NCBI RefSeq assembly: GCF_021129175.1
Contig: NZ_JAJOHV010000085.1
Location: 1-35,704, forward strand
Origin: Chromobacterium piscinae
GTDB lineage: Bacteria > Pseudomonadota > Gammaproteobacteria > Burkholderiales > Chromobacteriaceae
Length of the DNA stretch: 35,704 nucleotides
Direction: 5' to 3'
A model generated the notes under the pieces. It did not search any database. It was not told the origin of the DNA and saw nothing but the letters and a program-made list of their open reading frames with translations. Position numbers and translations under genes: made by a program. Shown piece by piece: positions 24,785 through 31,876 of this stretch. Position 1 is the stretch's first letter; the number at the start of each line of letters is the position of its first letter.

Positions 24785-25897
24785 TCAGTCGAACCTCCTG
24801 AGCGCCAGTCCGCAGGCGATCAGCAGCGACGGCGCGTCCATCAGCAGCTCTTTCAGCCGGATGCCGGGCGCCTGCACCAGGGTGGTGAACGGGTTGGCGA
24901 TCATGGTGCTGATCTGGGTGCGGCCGGCTACGGCGTCGTCCAGGCCGGGCAGCATGCTGCAGCCGCCGGCCAGCAGGATGTAGTCGACGCGCAGATATTG
25001 CGACACGCTGACCGTGGTGTAGAAGAATTGCAGCGCGCGCTGGATTTCCTGGGCCAGCGAGTCGATGAACGGATGCATCAGCTCGGATTCGTAGCCGTCG
25101 GGCAGCGCCATGCTGCGCTTGCCGCTTTCCGCCTCCTCGAAGCTGACGTTGTAGCGGCGCTGGACGTCGCGGGTCAGCTGGTGTCCGCCGAACATCTGTT
25201 CGCGGTAGTAGATCTGCTGGTTGTTGCGGATGATGTTGCAGTGGATGCGGGTGGCGCCGATGTCGAACAGCGCGAAGGTCTGGTTCATGCCTTCGTCCGG
25301 CAGCTGTTGTTGGATCTGTTCGAAGGCTGTCATCATCGCGAACGATTCCACGTCCACTACCTGAGCTCGCAGGCCGGCCATTTCCACCACCGCCACGCGC
25401 TCTTCCACTTTCTCCTTGCGGGCCGCGCACAAGAGGACTTCCAGATCGTCCAGGCTGGACGGCGACGGGCCCAGCACTTGGTGGTCGAGGTTCACCTCGT
25501 CGAGCGGAAAGGGGATGATCTGGTTGGCCTCGGACTCGATCAGATCGTCCATGTCCTCGGCCTGGCCGGCCGGCACCAGCAGCTTTTTGTAAATGGCCAT
25601 CGGGGTGGGGATGGCGATGGCGACGCTGCGTATCGGGCTGCCCAGGCGTTTCCAGCCGTGGCGCAGCGCTTCGGAGATGCCGTCGATGTCGACCAGGTTG
25701 CCGTCGTTGACCGCGTCCTTGGGCAGAGGTTCGGTCACGTACCGCTCCACCTGGATGTTGCGGCCGTTGCGCGAGAGTTCGACCAGTTTGATCGCAGTGC
25801 TGCTGATGTCCAGTCCAAGCAACGGCGAATTGTGGGATTTTCCCAGCCCCAGTTGTTCGAGCAAGGAGCGCCCGAGCCTCAATTTATCGATTAGCAT
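24785..25897 (-). CDS. pilM: Type IV pilus actin-like ATPase PilM
   Basis: A 370-aa cytoplasmic protein of the FtsA/actin fold that forms a ring under the pilus and binds the PilN tail. Motifs are LLGLDISSTAIKLVELS (phosphate 1), FALFDIGATRIHCNIIRN (phosphate 2) and ILLAGGCSMLPGLDDAVA (adenosine). The frame is open up to an ATG at 25948. ATG 25897 is preferred because GAGG lies 6 nt upstream of it and its length is nearer the usual 354 residues. It is the first gene of pilMNOPQ and is divergent from mrcA. Confidence 0.93.
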   Translation of the reverse strand: MLIDKLRLGRSLLEQLGLGKSHNSPLLGLDISSTAIKLVELSRNGRNIQVERYVTEPLPKDAVNDGNLVDIDGISEALRHGWKRLGSPIRSVAIAIPTPMAIYKKLLVPAGQAEDMDDLIESEANQIIPFPLDEVNLDHQVLGPSPSSLDDLEVLLCAARKEKVEERVAVVEMAGLRAQVVDVESFAMMTAFEQIQQQLPDEGMNQTFALFDIGATRIHCNIIRNNQQIYYREQMFGGHQLTRDVQRRYNVSFEEAESGKRSMALPDGYESELMHPFIDSLAQEIQRALQFFYTTVSVSQYLRVDYILLAGGCSMLPGLDDAVAGRTQISTMIANPFTTLVQAPGIRLKELLMDAPSLLIACGLALRRFD

Positions 25898-25961
25898 CCG
25901 CGCCTCGATCCGGTCTGATGCAACAGAAATTCGAACTGTTGCCGCCATTGTTTGTCTTGTT

Positions 25962-26002
25962 GGCTTTCACAAGACGTTATAATCCGGTTTCCAGTGAAAG
26001 CC
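25962..26002. promoter_or_regulatory. Operator-like inverted repeat in the pilM-mrcA gap
   Basis: The perfect 9-bp arms GGCTTTCAC (25962-25970) and GTGAAAGCC (25994-26002) have centres 32 bp apart, about three helical turns, and bracket the TATAAT of the presumed mrcA promoter. This layout suits a dimeric DNA-binding protein or looping between two sites. No matching regulator is in the window, and the transcript of this segment could also form a hairpin. Confidence 0.5.
25978..25983 (+). promoter_or_regulatory. -10 box of the mrcA promoter
   Basis: A perfect TATAAT about 30 nt before the mrcA start. No good -35 exists at 16-18 bp; the nearest are TTGTTG (25957-25962, 15-bp spacer) and TTGTCT (25952-25957, 20-bp spacer). 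Regulation through the surrounding dyad is likely. Confidence 0.5.
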
Positions 26003-26012
26003 CATCGTAAAT

Positions 26013-28376
26013 ATGCTCAGACGATTTCTTGCTATTTTGGCAGGCGTATTCCTAGGTGGCGTGGTGTTGCTTGCGGGTGCCGCCGCGATTGCAATCATCA
26101 TAACCTACCCGCGCCTGCAAAGCCTTGATGTAATCACGGACTACCGTCCGAAAATTCCGCTCCGCGTCTACTCCGCCGACAACCAGCTGTTGGGCGAATT
26201 CGGCGAAGAGCGGCGTTCGTTCTCCCGCATCCACGAAGTGCCGCAGTTGATGAAGCAGGCGGTCCTGGCGGCCGAGGACGAGCGCTTCTATCAGCATAGC
26301 GGCATCGACTATCTCGGCATCATGCGCGCCGCCGTTGGCAACCTAGTGTCCGGCCATGCCCGCTCCGGCGCCAGCACCATCACCATGCAGGTGGCGAAGA
26401 ACTTCTTCCTGTCCAGCGAGAAAACCTTCACCCGCAAGTTCAACGAAGCGCTGCTGGCGTTCAAGATCGAGCACACGCTGAGCAAGGACCAGATTCTGGA
26501 ACTGTACTTCAACCAGATCTACCTTGGGCAGCGGGCCTACGGCTTCGCCGCCGCGGCGCAGACCTATTACGGCAAGACGCTCAACGACCTGAGCCCCGCC
26601 CAGATGGCGATGCTGGCCGGCCTGCCCAAGGCACCGTCGGCTTACAACCCCATCGTCAATCCCGACCGCGCCAAGTTGCGCCAGCAATATGTGCTGCGCC
26701 GCATGCGCGAGCTGAATTTCATCACCCAGGAGCAGTACGACCAGGCGCTGGCCGAGCCGCTGCACCTGGCCGGCCAGGTGGCGGAAACCAGCCAACCCGG
26801 CCAGTATGTTGCGGAAATGGTACGGCAGGCGATGTACGAGCGTTACAAGGAAGCGGCGTACACCGAGGGCTTCAAGGTCTACACCACCGTGGACAGCCGC
26901 CATCAGAAATGGGCGTACGACGCGCTGCGCGCCGGCCTGATCGACTACGACCGCAAGACCGGCTACCGCGGTCCGGAAAGCTTCCTGGATCTGCCTGCCG
27001 GCGACGGCGAAGACGCCACCGAGGCATTGGACGAGGCGATGGGCGATCTGCGCGACAGCGGCGACATGCTGCCGGCCATCGTTCTGTCGGCCAGTCCGTT
27101 CGAGGTGCGCGCCTATATGCGCGGCGGCAAGATCGCGTCGATCAAAGGCGCGGGCCTCGATTTCGCCCGCCGCGGGCTGAGCAGCAAGGCGTCGCAGCAG
27201 CTGCAAATCCGCCGCGGCGCGGTGATCCGGGTGCAGGCCAACGCCAAGGGCTATTGGGAGATTGTGGAGATGCCGGAAGTGGAAGGCGCCTTCGTGTCGC
27301 TGGACACCCGCACCGGCGCGATCAAGTCGCTGATCGGCGGCTTCGACTTCAACCGCCGCAGCTTCAACCACGTGACCCAGGCCTGGCGTCAGCCGGGCTC
27401 TTCGTTCAAGCCCTTCATCTACTCGTCGGGCATCGAGCGCGGCATCACGCCGTCCACGCTGATCAACGACGCGCCGCTGTCGGTGCCCGGGGTCAATGGC
27501 CAGATGTGGACGCCCAAGAACGACGACGGCAAGTTCTCCGGCATGATCACCTTGCGCCAGGGCCTGACCCGGTCCAAGAACCTGGTGTCGGTGCGCGTGC
27601 TGATGGCGGTGGGCACAGATTACGCCCAGCAATACCTGCAGCGCTTCGGCTTCTCCGCCAAGCAGCATCCGGCCTACCTGCCGATGGCGCTGGGCGCGGG
27701 CTCGGTGACGCCGCTGCAGATGGTGGAGGGCTACTCGGTGTTCGCCAACGGCGGCTACCGCACCAAGGCCTTCTTCATCGACCGCATCGAAGACCAGTCC
27801 GGCCGCGTGCTGGCCAAGACCGTGCCCACCGTGGCCGGCCAGAACGCCCAGCAGGCGATCGATCCGCGCAACGCCTTCATCATGCGCTCGATGATGGGCG
27901 ATGTGGTCCGCTACGGCACCGGCTTCCGCGCGATGAGCCTGGGCCGCACCGATCTGGCCGGCAAGACCGGCACCACCTCGGACTGGAAGGACGCCTGGTT
28001 CGTCGGCTTCAATCCCAATCTGGCGGCCGCCACCTGGGTGGGCTTCGACCAGCCGCGCTCGCTGGGCCGCTACGGCTACGGCGGCACTGCTGCGCTGCCG
28101 ATCTGGATCAACTACATGGGCAACGCCTTGAAGGGCCAGCCGGAAGTGGAGCTGCCGGTGCCGCAGGGCATCGTGGTGAAACCGGGCGCCGGCCAGCGAG
28201 GCGGCGACGAGTACTACTACGAAGAGTTCCAGAAGACCAATCCGGAGCTGCATATCGACAACCAGGGCTCGGTGCCGGGCGGCGAGGGCGACGCCAGCGC
28301 GCCGCAGGCGGACACCGACAGCGGCAAGCCCGCCGCGCAAGACGCGGTGGAGAACGTCAAGGATCAGTTGTTCTGA
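26013..28376 (+). CDS. mrcA: Penicillin-binding protein 1A (class A PBP)
   Basis: A 787-aa bifunctional peptidoglycan synthase. A short cytoplasmic tail and one membrane segment (about 7-31) precede the GT51 transglycosylase domain with the catalytic Glu88 of AAEDERFYQHSGID and GASTITMQVAKNFFL. An OB-like insertion (about 320-430) separates it from the transpeptidase domain, which has SSFK (nucleophile Ser463, Lys466), the SKN motif and KTG at 651-653. The tail is acidic and Gln/Gly-rich. The length fits Neisseria-type PonA. It is divergent from pilM, a conserved arrangement in proteobacteria, and ends in a strong terminator. Its ribosome binding site is weak. Confidence 0.96.
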   Translation: MLRRFLAILAGVFLGGVVLLAGAAAIAIIITYPRLQSLDVITDYRPKIPLRVYSADNQLLGEFGEERRSFSRIHEVPQLMKQAVLAAEDERFYQHSGIDYLGIMRAAVGNLVSGHARSGASTITMQVAKNFFLSSEKTFTRKFNEALLAFKIEHTLSKDQILELYFNQIYLGQRAYGFAAAAQTYYGKTLNDLSPAQMAMLAGLPKAPSAYNPIVNPDRAKLRQQYVLRRMRELNFITQEQYDQALAEPLHLAGQVAETSQPGQYVAEMVRQAMYERYKEAAYTEGFKVYTTVDSRHQKWAYDALRAGLIDYDRKTGYRGPESFLDLPAGDGEDATEALDEAMGDLRDSGDMLPAIVLSASPFEVRAYMRGGKIASIKGAGLDFARRGLSSKASQQLQIRRGAVIRVQANAKGYWEIVEMPEVEGAFVSLDTRTGAIKSLIGGFDFNRRSFNHVTQAWRQPGSSFKPFIYSSGIERGITPSTLINDAPLSVPGVNGQMWTPKNDDGKFSGMITLRQGLTRSKNLVSVRVLMAVGTDYAQQYLQRFGFSAKQHPAYLPMALGAGSVTPLQMVEGYSVFANGGYRTKAFFIDRIEDQSGRVLAKTVPTVAGQNAQQAIDPRNAFIMRSMMGDVVRYGTGFRAMSLGRTDLAGKTGTTSDWKDAWFVGFNPNLAAATWVGFDQPRSLGRYGYGGTAALPIWINYMGNALKGQPEVELPVPQGIVVKPGAGQRGGDEYYYEEFQKTNPELHIDNQGSVPGGEGDASAPQADTDSGKPAAQDAVENVKDQLF

Positions 28377-28398
28377 TCCCCTTCACCGGGCGCAAACA

Positions 28399-28426
28399 AC
28401 CGGCGGGACATCCCGCCGGTTTTTTT
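28399..28426 (+). terminator. Intrinsic terminator of mrcA
   Basis: ACCGGCGGGA (28399-28408) pairs with TCCCGCCGGT (28411-28420), followed by a run of T to 28426. It lies 23 nt past the mrcA stop. Confidence 0.92.
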
Positions 28427-28489
28427 ATTGTCTGAGCCGATGCGTGGTTTCGGCGATAATCAATGCCTTTGACATGGCGGGGGCCGGGA

Positions 28490-29224
28490 ATGAAAGTTGC
28501 GCAACTGACCGATCTGCACCTGTTCGCCGACCGGCGGGGCCGTCTGCTGGGACGCGACACCCATGCCGCGCTGGACCGGGTGCTGGGGGCGCTGCGGACG
28601 GAGGAGAGCGTTGAGGCGGTCTTGCTGACTGGGGATGTGTCGCAGGACGAATCAGAGGCGTCGTACCATTTGGCGGCGGAGACGCTGGCCGCGCTGGGCG
28701 TGCCGGTGCACTGGATCGCCGGCAACCACGACGACCGTGCGGCGATGGCGCGGGTGTTCGCCGGCTATGATTTCCTGCGGCCGCTGGAGACGCTGGCGTT
28801 GGGCGGCTGGACCTTCATCGGCGTCGACAGCTGCGTGTCCGGGCAGGACGGCGGCCGGATCGGCGACGCCGAGCTGGAGAGGCTGCGCCAGCGGCTGGAC
28901 GCGGCGGGAGAGGGCCCGGCGGCCGTGGTGCTGCACCATCATCCGCTGGCGGTGGGCACGCCCTTGCTGGACGACTGCATGCTGGCGCAGGCGTCGCCGT
29001 TCTGGCAGGCCGCGACGGCGGCGGAGGCGCTGAAACTGGTGATCTGCGGCCATGTCCACGGCGAACACAGCATCGCCTATCGCGGCAAGACGCTGGAGGT
29101 AGGGCCGGCCACCTGCTTCCAGTGGAGGCGCGGCGCGTACGACATCGAGATCGACGACCGGCGCGGCTACCGGCTGTTCGACTTCGCCGCAGACGGCTAC
29201 TCGGTGCGAACGGTATTTGTCTGA
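28490..29224 (+). CDS. cpdA: 3',5'-cAMP phosphodiesterase CpdA (metallophosphoesterase)
   Basis: A 244-aa class III cyclic nucleotide phosphodiesterase that hydrolyses cAMP to AMP. Binuclear metal-site motifs are all present: D8-L-H10, G48-D49 in LLTGDVSQDES, GNHD at 78-81, LHHHPLAVGTPLLDD and GHVHGEHS. The pattern follows E. coli CpdA closely, including GDxxQD and the Cys in GPATCFQ. ATG 28490 is chosen over the open frame from 28463 because the fold begins with KVAQLTDLHLF; the preceding GGGCCGGGA is a fair ribosome binding site. It lies alone between the mrcA terminator and lpxO. A possible -10 (GATAAT, 28455-28460) lacks a matching -35. Confidence 0.88.
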   Translation: MKVAQLTDLHLFADRRGRLLGRDTHAALDRVLGALRTEESVEAVLLTGDVSQDESEASYHLAAETLAALGVPVHWIAGNHDDRAAMARVFAGYDFLRPLETLALGGWTFIGVDSCVSGQDGGRIGDAELERLRQRLDAAGEGPAAVVLHHHPLAVGTPLLDDCMLAQASPFWQAATAAEALKLVICGHVHGEHSIAYRGKTLEVGPATCFQWRRGAYDIEIDDRRGYRLFDFAADGYSVRTVFV

Positions 29225-29314
29225 AAGAGTCCAAATTGCTGAAGATGCGGCATTTTTTTGTACATTGTGGCCAGTTTTTACCCGAATAAGCCTGCGCTGA
29301 TGGTCCTGTCGTTT

Positions 29315-29320
29315 TACAAT
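29315..29320 (+). promoter_or_regulatory. Candidate -10 box for lpxO
   Basis: TACAAT, five of six matches to the sigma-70 -10, lies 26 nt before the lpxO ATG. The -35 region is poor. A second weak candidate pairs TTGCTG (29236) with TACATT (29261). Confidence 0.35.
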
Positions 29321-29346
29321 GTCGCTCTGTTTGTCTGGAGTTGCCG

Positions 29347-30267
29347 ATGCCTTATTTCAAGATTCTGGTGGTGGCGGTTTTCGTGCTGTCCACCCTTTAC
29401 GTGCATTTCCGCGGCCGCGTGCGGCTGGGATTCTGGCGCCAGTTGAGCGACCACTCCACCATCATGGCGCCGATCAACTGCTTCATGTATTTGTTTTCCA
29501 AGGTGCCGCCCAAGCCCTACCTGCCGGTGGCGCGCTTCCCCGAGCTGCAGGCGCTGACCGCCAACTGGGAGAAGATCCGCGAAGAGGCGGTGGCGCTGTA
29601 CGACCGCGGTAACATCAAGGCCTCGGACAAGTACGACGACTTGGGCTTCAATAGCTTTTTCAAGACCGGCTGGAAGCGCTTCTACCTGAAATGGTATGGC
29701 CAGGATCATGCGTCCGCCCAGGCGCTGTGCCCGTACACCACCGAGCTGTTGAGGCAGTTTCCCAACATCAAGGCGGCGATGTTCGCCGCGCTGCCGCCGG
29801 GCAGCCGCCTGGTGCGCCACCGCGACCCCTTCGCCGGCTCGGTGCGCTACCACCTGGGCCTGATCACGCCAAACGACGATGGCTGCTTCATCGACGTGGA
29901 CGGCGAAAAATACAGCTGGCGCGACGGCGAGGCGGTGATCTTCGACGAAACCTATCTGCACTACGCGGAGAACACCACCGACCAGAACCGCATCATCCTG
30001 TTCTGCGACGTGGAGCGGCCGATGTGGTTCTGGCCGGCGCGGGTGATCAACCGCATCGTCAGCCGGGTGCTGGTGGGCGCGGCCAATTCGCCGAACGAGG
30101 CGGGCGACCGCGTCGGCGGCCTCAACCGCGCCTTCCGCTACATCCAGCAGGTGCGCCTGCTGGGCAAGAAGATCAAGGCGCAGAGCCGCTTCACCTACTA
30201 CCTGCTGAAGTGGCTGATCCTGGGGGGCCCCATCGTGCTGTGGCTGTTCTGGGGCGCGTGGCGCTAA
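29347..30267 (+). CDS. lpxO: Lipid A hydroxylase LpxO (Fe(II)/2-oxoglutarate dioxygenase)
   Basis: A 306-aa membrane-anchored member of the aspartyl/asparaginyl beta-hydroxylase family. LpxO adds a 2-hydroxyl to a secondary acyl chain of lipid A at the cytoplasmic face. Hydrophobic segments lie at the N-terminus (about 4-16) and C-terminus (last 20 residues). The iron triad is His158 and Asp160 (VRHRDPFAGS) and His205 (DETYLHYAENTT). FIDVDGEKYSWRDGE and NRIILFCDVERP complete the family pattern. ATG 29347 has GGAG 6 nt upstream; an in-frame TTG two codons earlier is less likely. The TAA stop is formed by the first three bases of an inserted repeat. Confidence 0.9.
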   Translation: MPYFKILVVAVFVLSTLYVHFRGRVRLGFWRQLSDHSTIMAPINCFMYLFSKVPPKPYLPVARFPELQALTANWEKIREEAVALYDRGNIKASDKYDDLGFNSFFKTGWKRFYLKWYGQDHASAQALCPYTTELLRQFPNIKAAMFAALPPGSRLVRHRDPFAGSVRYHLGLITPNDDGCFIDVDGEKYSWRDGEAVIFDETYLHYAENTTDQNRIILFCDVERPMWFWPARVINRIVSRVLVGAANSPNEAGDRVGGLNRAFRYIQQVRLLGKKIKAQSRFTYYLLKWLILGGPIVLWLFWGAWR

Positions 30268-30411
30268 GAACCTGTGCAATGTCTGCTGTGCGTCGGCGAT
30301 ACGGCGTTGAAAACATCTTCAGCATGCTCATGTACCGTACCGTACATTCCGCTTCTTCAGCTGTTTTCGCCTTGTCTCGCGCGAGCTCGCGAGACTTTGA
30401 ACAGGCTCTAA
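30265..30411. mobile_element. 147-bp MITE-like interspersed repeat with terminal inverted repeats
   Basis: The terminal inverted repeats match at 11 of 14 positions: TAAGAACCTGTGCA (30265-30278) and, on the other strand, TTAGAGCCTGTTCA (30411-30398). CTAAGA occurs at both outer borders (30264-30269 and 30408-30413). Inside are a palindrome TCTCGCG...CGCGAGA (30375-30394) and the repeating TGTACCGTACCGTACA. There is no transposase; the minus-strand frame through it has no start signal. I recall very similar sequences scattered in betaproteobacterial genomes, so a non-autonomous element is the best call, but copy number cannot be seen here. Confidence 0.72.
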
Positions 30412-30431
30412 GAGCACTTGCTTGGGAAACG

Positions 30432-30459
30432 AAAAACCGCGCCAATGAGCGCGGTTTTT
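30432..30459. terminator. Bidirectional intrinsic terminator between lpxO and the efflux operon
   Basis: AAAAACCGCGC (30432-30442) pairs with GCGCGGTTTTT (30449-30459) across CAATGA. The A and T runs serve both strands, ending the converging lpxO and efflux transcripts. Confidence 0.9.
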
Positions 30460-30487
30460 GTATGGGGCGGAACGCGCCTGTCGGGAG

Positions 30488-31873
30488 TCAATGGTCGATC
30501 AAGCCGCCGCCCAGCGCCTTGTACAGCGCCACCGCATTGCCGAACTCGCCGCGCCGCAGGTCGAGCAGCGCTTGTTTGGCGGCGTAGAGCTGGCGCTGGG
30601 CGTCCAGCAATTCCAAGCGGCCGTCGACGCCGGCTCGGTAGCGCTGGGCCGATAAATCCGCACGGCGCTCGGCGCTGGCCACTGTTCGGCCCTGGGCGGC
30701 GATCTGCCGGCCGAAGGTTTCGCGTCCGGCCAGGCCGTCGGCCACTTCGCGGAAGGCGGTCTGGATCGCGCGTTCGTATTCGGCGACGGCGCCGGATTTG
30801 CGCAGCTCGGCCAGACGCAGCTCGGCGCGCAGCCGGCCATTGGGAAACAGCGGCAGCGAAACCTGCGGCGCGAAGCTCCAGGCGCGGTGGCCGCCGTCGA
30901 ACAAGCCGCGCATCGCCGGGCTGGCGAAGCCCAGCGACGCGGTCAGCGACAGGCTGGGGAAGAAGGTCGCGCGCGCCGCGCCGATGTCGGCGTTGGCGGC
31001 TACCAGCTGTTGTTCCGCCTGCAGGATGTCCGGCCGGCGCAGCAGCAGATCCGCTGGCAGGCCCGCCGGCAGCCGCGTGGCCACCGGCTGGGCCTCTAGC
31101 GGCAGCGGGGCGGGCAGGCCGGCAGGTGGCTCCGCGCCGATCAGCAGCCGCAGCGCGTTGCCGGCTTGCGCGTGGGCGCGGGCGCGCGCCTCCAGGTCCG
31201 CCTCGGCGCTGGAGACCTGGCCCTCGGCCTGCGCCACGTCCAGGCCGCTGTTTTGCTGGCCCGCTTTCAGCAGGTGCGCCAGGTCCAGCGATTGCCGCCA
31301 GTCGGCCAGCGTGCGCATGGCCAGCTGTTTTTGCTCGTCGGCCAGCCGCTCGGCGAAATAGGCGTCCGCCACCGCGCCCACCAGAGAAATCTGCGCGGCC
31401 CGCCGGCCTTGCTCGCTGGCCAGATAGCGGGCGAAGGCGGCGTCGGACAGCGCTTGCATGCGGCCGAACAGGTCGATCTCGAAGGCGCTCAGCGCCACGT
31501 TGGCGCTGTACTGCGTCTGCGTGGCGGCCTGCGTCGGGCCGTTCGCCGGCGTGCGCTGGCGCGCGGCGCCGGCCATGCCGTCTATCTTGGGCAGCTGTTC
31601 GCTGCGCTGGATGCCGTACTGGGCCTGCGCGGCCTCGACGTTCAGCGCGGCTAGGCGCAGGTCGCGGTTATTGGCCAGCGCCAGCTCGATCAAGCGCTGC
31701 AGCCGCGGATCGCCGAACATCGCGCGCCAGCCCAGGTCCGCCGCGCGGGGGCCGGACTCGCCGCCGGAAGCGGCGGGGAAGACCGCGGGCACCGGTAGAT
31801 CCGGTTTGACCAGCGGCTGGGTCAGCGAGCAGGCCGACAAGGCCAGGATGATGGGGAGAATGATGAATTTCAT
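30488..31873 (-). CDS. RND efflux outer-membrane factor, lipoprotein (NodT/OprM family)
   Basis: A 461-aa TolC-like channel. A lipoprotein signal peptide ends in LSAC with Cys15 as the lipidation site. The mature part shows two repeats of the outer-membrane-efflux pattern: LIELALANNRDLRLAALNVE near the start, then FEIDLFGRMQALSDAAFARY, and in the second half RRPDILQAEQQLVAANADIG, ARATFFPSLSLTAS and YRAGVDGRLELLDAQRQLYA. It is the third gene of an adaptor-transporter-channel operon, starting 3 nt after the transporter stop. It completes a tripartite drug pump. The exact name (OprM-, CmeC- or MtrE-like) cannot be fixed from sequence alone. Confidence 0.95.
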   Translation of the reverse strand: MKFIILPIILALSACSLTQPLVKPDLPVPAVFPAASGGESGPRAADLGWRAMFGDPRLQRLIELALANNRDLRLAALNVEAAQAQYGIQRSEQLPKIDGMAGAARQRTPANGPTQAATQTQYSANVALSAFEIDLFGRMQALSDAAFARYLASEQGRRAAQISLVGAVADAYFAERLADEQKQLAMRTLADWRQSLDLAHLLKAGQQNSGLDVAQAEGQVSSAEADLEARARAHAQAGNALRLLIGAEPPAGLPAPLPLEAQPVATRLPAGLPADLLLRRPDILQAEQQLVAANADIGAARATFFPSLSLTASLGFASPAMRGLFDGGHRAWSFAPQVSLPLFPNGRLRAELRLAELRKSGAVAEYERAIQTAFREVADGLAGRETFGRQIAAQGRTVASAERRADLSAQRYRAGVDGRLELLDAQRQLYAAKQALLDLRRGEFGNAVALYKALGGGLIDH

Positions 31874-31876
31874 GGC

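Noticed and set aside
24146-25894. 582-codon plus-strand open frame opposite pilM, pilN and pilO
   Set aside because: It spans several real genes in antisense and its translation shows no family motif.
26343-28340. 665-codon minus-strand open frame opposite mrcA
   Set aside because: An antisense shadow from strong third-position GC bias; the PBP1A motifs on the plus strand are complete.
30191-30445. 84-codon minus-strand open frame through the interspersed repeat
   Set aside because: It has no ribosome binding site and overlaps the lpxO end, the repeat and a terminator; it is a by-product of the repeat sequence.
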